Of a stretch of DNA of 15,860 nt, positions 14,056-15,860 are shown piece by piece; the first letter of the stretch is position 1, and the number at the start of each line of letters is the position of its first letter. The notes under the pieces are model-generated. The model ran no database searches. It had not been told where the DNA came from and saw only the letters and a list, made by a program, of their open reading frames with translations. The position numbers were made by a program, and so were the translations under genes. This stretch comes from JASHSH01 sp036490215 (GTDB lineage Bacteria; Pseudomonadota; Alphaproteobacteria; Rhodospirillales; Magnetospirillaceae). The DNA is taken from the NCBI GenBank assembly GCA_036490215.1, contig DASXEH010000065.1, positions 1 through 15,860 of the forward strand, given 5' to 3'.

Positions 14056-15173
14056 ACCTCGGATTTCGGATCGATGTCGGCCATCTGCGTACCCGCGATG
14101 ATGCGGACCAGATCGGCTTGGCGCTGGGCGCCGACTTTCTTAAGCATCGAACTGAGTTGCGTGCGCGCCGTGGTGATGCGCACGCCCCGCTCGCGGGCGG
14201 CTTCGCCCAATGTGCGCCCATGCATCAACGCTATCGCCAACTGGCTTTCGGCCCGCGAGAAGCCGAAGAGGTCGGCCAGCGCCTGCGCCGATGGTTTGTG
14301 CCCGTCGGGATCGACGATCAGGATCATCGCCCGCGGCTGTTCGTGACTCGACAGAGTCGCGCTCATCGGCGTCACCGTCACGGTATAGGCTGGTCCGCCG
14401 CTTGTGCGGACTACCAGCATATGATCCGACGCGGCCACGTCGCGCCGTTCACACGCCGCGGCAATCAGCTTGGCCAGTTTCGACGATTCGAAAACGCGGC
14501 GCGTCGACACATGATCGTTGCGGGAGACCAGTCCATCGCCCCGCTGCAAGATGCGTTGGGCCGCGCTGTTGCAATCGACCATCCGGCCCGCGCTGTCGGT
14601 GACGATGACACCGGCGGCAATACGCTCCAGCGCATGCAAAGCAACTGTCGATCGCCAATGGATGCGGTCGAGATCGTGATGAAGCTTGGCCGCCTTCGAC
14701 AACACTTCGAGCGTCGCGTCGAAGCTGTGCAGCCAGTCACGCGTGGCGGCCGGCATATCTTCGGCACAGTGCAGACCGAACATCACACTCCAACGACCAT
14801 CGTCGAACAGCAGCGACCCGACGATGTCGGTCACGCCGCACGGCCGGATGCATTCGTTGAACCACGGATCACGCCGCAGATCGTCGGCGAGACAATCGCG
14901 CAGGCTGGTGATTTGCCGGACCGGCAGCGTGCGCAGAAGCGACGCGAAGGGATCGGCCGAGACGTAGTGATCGAGATAATTCGCGCGCCGTTCGTTGCAG
15001 GGACCGACCATCGTGATCGACTGCAGCCCGCCCGATTGCTTGTCGAAGACGAGATAACTGGCGCCGACGGCGTCGAAAGCGTGCGCCACCGTCCGCAAAG
15101 CGGACGACCACCGGCTCGGTTCTAGAGCCGCATCGTAGATCGCTGGTATCAGCGCAGCGCCGCCATCGGTCAT
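14052..15173 (-). CDS. LuxR-family transcriptional regulator with N-terminal sensor region
   Basis: The 373-residue protein ends in a LuxR-type helix-turn-helix (about 300-362: FGFSRAESQLAIALMHGRTL and then GEAARERGVRITTARTQL). The N-terminal 170 residues begin IYDAALEPSRWSSALRTV, a start common to a group of sensor-type LuxR regulators. A PAS-like segment (about 180-290, with GVIVTDSAGRMVDCNSAAQR) lies between. No receiver domain or autoinducer motif is evident, so the ligand is unknown. The GGATTAG ribosome site is weak and nine bases ahead. A short, in-frame leader ORF and a hairpin lie upstream. It overlaps the thioesterase gene end to end; its own promoter was not found. Confidence 0.88.
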   Translation of the reverse strand: MTDGGAALIPAIYDAALEPSRWSSALRTVAHAFDAVGASYLVFDKQSGGLQSITMVGPCNERRANYLDHYVSADPFASLLRTLPVRQITSLRDCLADDLRRDPWFNECIRPCGVTDIVGSLLFDDGRWSVMFGLHCAEDMPAATRDWLHSFDATLEVLSKAAKLHHDLDRIHWRSTVALHALERIAAGVIVTDSAGRMVDCNSAAQRILQRGDGLVSRNDHVSTRRVFESSKLAKLIAAACERRDVAASDHMLVVRTSGGPAYTVTVTPMSATLSSHEQPRAMILIVDPDGHKPSAQALADLFGFSRAESQLAIALMHGRTLGEAARERGVRITTARTQLSSMLKKVGAQRQADLVRIIAGTQMADIDPKSEV

Positions 15174-15206
15174 TTTTCTAATCCGCGAGGCAGTTCGATG
15201 ATGACG

Positions 15207-15233
15207 CTAACACGGCGCCAATTCTCGACGCAT
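15207..15233 (-). CDS. possible 8-residue leader peptide upstream of the LuxR gene
   Basis: ATG (15233-15231) begins MRRELAPC followed by TAG. A full GGAGG Shine-Dalgarno lies seven bases ahead (15245-15241), much stronger than that of the LuxR gene itself. The ORF is in the same frame as the regulator, which starts 33 bases after its stop, so it is separated only by that stop. The ribosome site sits in the right arm of the adjacent hairpin. It could control translation of the regulator, be a remnant of an older start, or be coincidence. Confidence 0.35.
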   Translation of the reverse strand: MRRELAPC

Positions 15234-15257
15234 AAAAAAATCCTCCAAATGAAGGAT
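15234..15257 (-). terminator. intrinsic-terminator-like hairpin upstream of the LuxR gene
   Basis: On the minus strand ATCCTTCATTTGGAGGAT forms a seven-pair stem (one T-G pair) with an ATTT loop, followed by a run of seven T's whose first member closes the stem. It looks like a Rho-independent terminator pointing toward the LuxR gene, 60 bases before its ATG. No annotated minus-strand gene ends here, so it may be an attenuator, the end of a small RNA, or a translational switch, since the right arm is the Shine-Dalgarno of the leader ORF. Confidence 0.6.
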
Positions 15258-15334
15258 AGACGCCCTCTGGGATGTGGCCAATTCAAAGGCACAATATGAA
15301 TGAGGAGTCGGAAAGAAATCGAGGAATTGGATAC

Positions 15335-15574
15335 ATGAGTACGGGGGGGGTCTGGGCACGGCGACGGCGTGATTACGCGCGCGGTGTTCGCGATGATCAC
15401 GCGGTCGGCGCAACCGCCGGCAAGCCGAATGAGGAGCTTCTGCGGCAGTGGCGGCGCATGCTGACGCGTATGGAGGGACAGGCTGGACGGTACCGCCTGG
15501 GAGAGGTGGAAATGCTTCTGGGCGTAGTCGGATTAGCGCTTGAAGACGCTATAAAATCCTCGCGCGTGCCCTAG
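15335..15574 (+). CDS. small basic protein, unknown function (with G8 tract)
   Basis: I do not recognise this 79-residue protein. The N-terminal part is Arg-rich (WARRRRDYARGVRDD), and the C-terminal part is helical (NEELLRQWRRMLTRMEGQAG, then LGEVEMLLGVVGLALEDAI). GAGGA lies nine bases before ATG 15335. An earlier ATG at 15296 has AAAGG six bases ahead, but the codons between are AT-rich and unlike the rest. A run of eight G's (15343-15350) falls in codons 3-6. Several rarer codons (ATA, TTA, GGA) occur, so the gene may be recent, transferred or not real. Confidence 0.5.
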   Translation: MSTGGVWARRRRDYARGVRDDHAVGATAGKPNEELLRQWRRMLTRMEGQAGRYRLGEVEMLLGVVGLALEDAIKSSRVP

Positions 15575-15594
15575 CCCGATCGGCGAACCCTAAT

Positions 15595-15625
15595 CATGGC
15601 ACGACCCGTTCGACGGGTTCCCATG
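15595..15625 (+). other. hairpin between the small ORF and yciB
   Basis: An outer CATGG (15595-15599) pairs with CCATG (15621-15625), and an inner ACCCGT (15604-15609) pairs with ACGGGT (15613-15618) around a TCG loop. It has no T tract. It could be a leader element or weak end structure; TATAAA at 15550-15555, without a good -35, is a possible -10 for the next gene. Confidence 0.35.
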
Positions 15626-15653
15626 GCGGTACGAACCGACTATGGTGCGCGCC

Positions 15654-15860
15654 ATGACACAGTCTCCGGTCGAATCGAATACCCCATCATCTTCTGACGC
15701 AATTCCGACGGACTCTCTGCCGCGTCAAAAGGCCCCGGCCTGGGTCGGGATGACCGTCGACTACGCGCCGCTGATCATCTTTTTCGCGAGCTATGAAATC
15801 GGCGGACTGCGGATGGCGACCATCGCCGTCATGGTCGCGTCGTTGATTGCCGTCGCGGTG
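15654..15860 (+). CDS. yciB: YciB/IspZ-like inner-membrane septation protein, 5' part
   Basis: The first 69 residues are visible; the gene runs off the right edge. After a polar N-terminal tail of about 30 residues (Ser/Pro-rich) come WVGMTVDYAPLIIFFASYEI (30-49) and GGLRMATIAVMVASLIAVAV (50-69), which match the opening helices of the YciB/IspZ family (pattern: D-x-x-P-L-x-x-F-F followed by a G-x-x-x-AT helix). The family is linked to cell-envelope synthesis and septation. An in-frame ATG at 15642 is also possible; neither start has a good ribosome site. The long polar tail is longer than in the enteric proteins. Confidence 0.85.
   Translation, partial: MTQSPVESNTPSSSDAIPTDSLPRQKAPAWVGMTVDYAPLIIFFASYEIGGLRMATIAVMVASLIAVAV

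Noticed and set aside
15170..15400. 76-codon minus-strand frame covering the LuxR leader
   Set aside because: It overlaps the LuxR start and the hairpin, lacks a ribosome site and has a Pro/Ser-rich composition unlike coding frames here; only the short leader ORF in another frame has a strong ribosome site.

Overview
The window looks like chromosomal DNA from a GC-rich (well above 60 % by eye) alphaproteobacterium. The evidence is the strong GC bias at third codon positions, the glmU-glmS pair, the YciB/IspZ-type protein at the right edge, and an intergenic palindrome of the GTCA-CCCCGC...GCGGGG-TGAC kind common in that class. A Rhodospirillales-like relative is my guess, not a demonstrated placement. 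I see no phage, insertion sequence, CRISPR array or replication origin. No gene-free gap exceeds 300 bases; the larger ones are 48-193, 2536-2691, 7211-7362, 9976-10107 and 15174-15334, and their contents are described under the features and findings.

Layout. The left edge holds the 5' part of a tRNA-Val(CAC) on the minus strand with a clear sigma70-type promoter. Next on the plus strand are an exported GlcG/HbpS-like protein and a small membrane protein, then glmU (with an unusual Lys/Ala-rich N-terminal tail), a palindromic intergenic repeat, and glmS. GlmS and GlmU together make UDP-GlcNAc from fructose-6-phosphate for peptidoglycan and lipid A.

From 4523 to 8421 lies the most intriguing block: a minus-strand operon of three uncharacterised families (DUF969 and DUF979 membrane proteins, then soluble DUF2891) facing a divergent AraC-family regulator whose N-terminal half is membrane-embedded. 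It reads as a transport plus processing unit with its own membrane sensor-regulator. A sterol-desaturase-superfamily di-iron hydroxylase and a convergent five-helix membrane protein of unknown role follow.

From 10056 to 12327 there is a RES/Xre-type toxin-antitoxin pair with an operator-like palindrome over its promoter, convergent with and overlapping an MHS-type major-facilitator transporter. Divergent from the transporter is an exported dienelactone-hydrolase-like enzyme, followed by a hotdog-fold acyl-CoA thioesterase. The thioesterase converges on and overlaps a LuxR-type regulator. Upstream of that regulator is a compact leader: a terminator-like hairpin that buries a strong Shine-Dalgarno sequence for an 8-codon leader ORF. 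A small unknown ORF with a G8 tract and the start of a yciB-like gene end the window.

No wholly new multi-gene defence or mobile system is evident. The best candidates for undescribed biology are the DUF969/DUF979/DUF2891 unit with its membrane AraC regulator, and the leader region of the LuxR gene.
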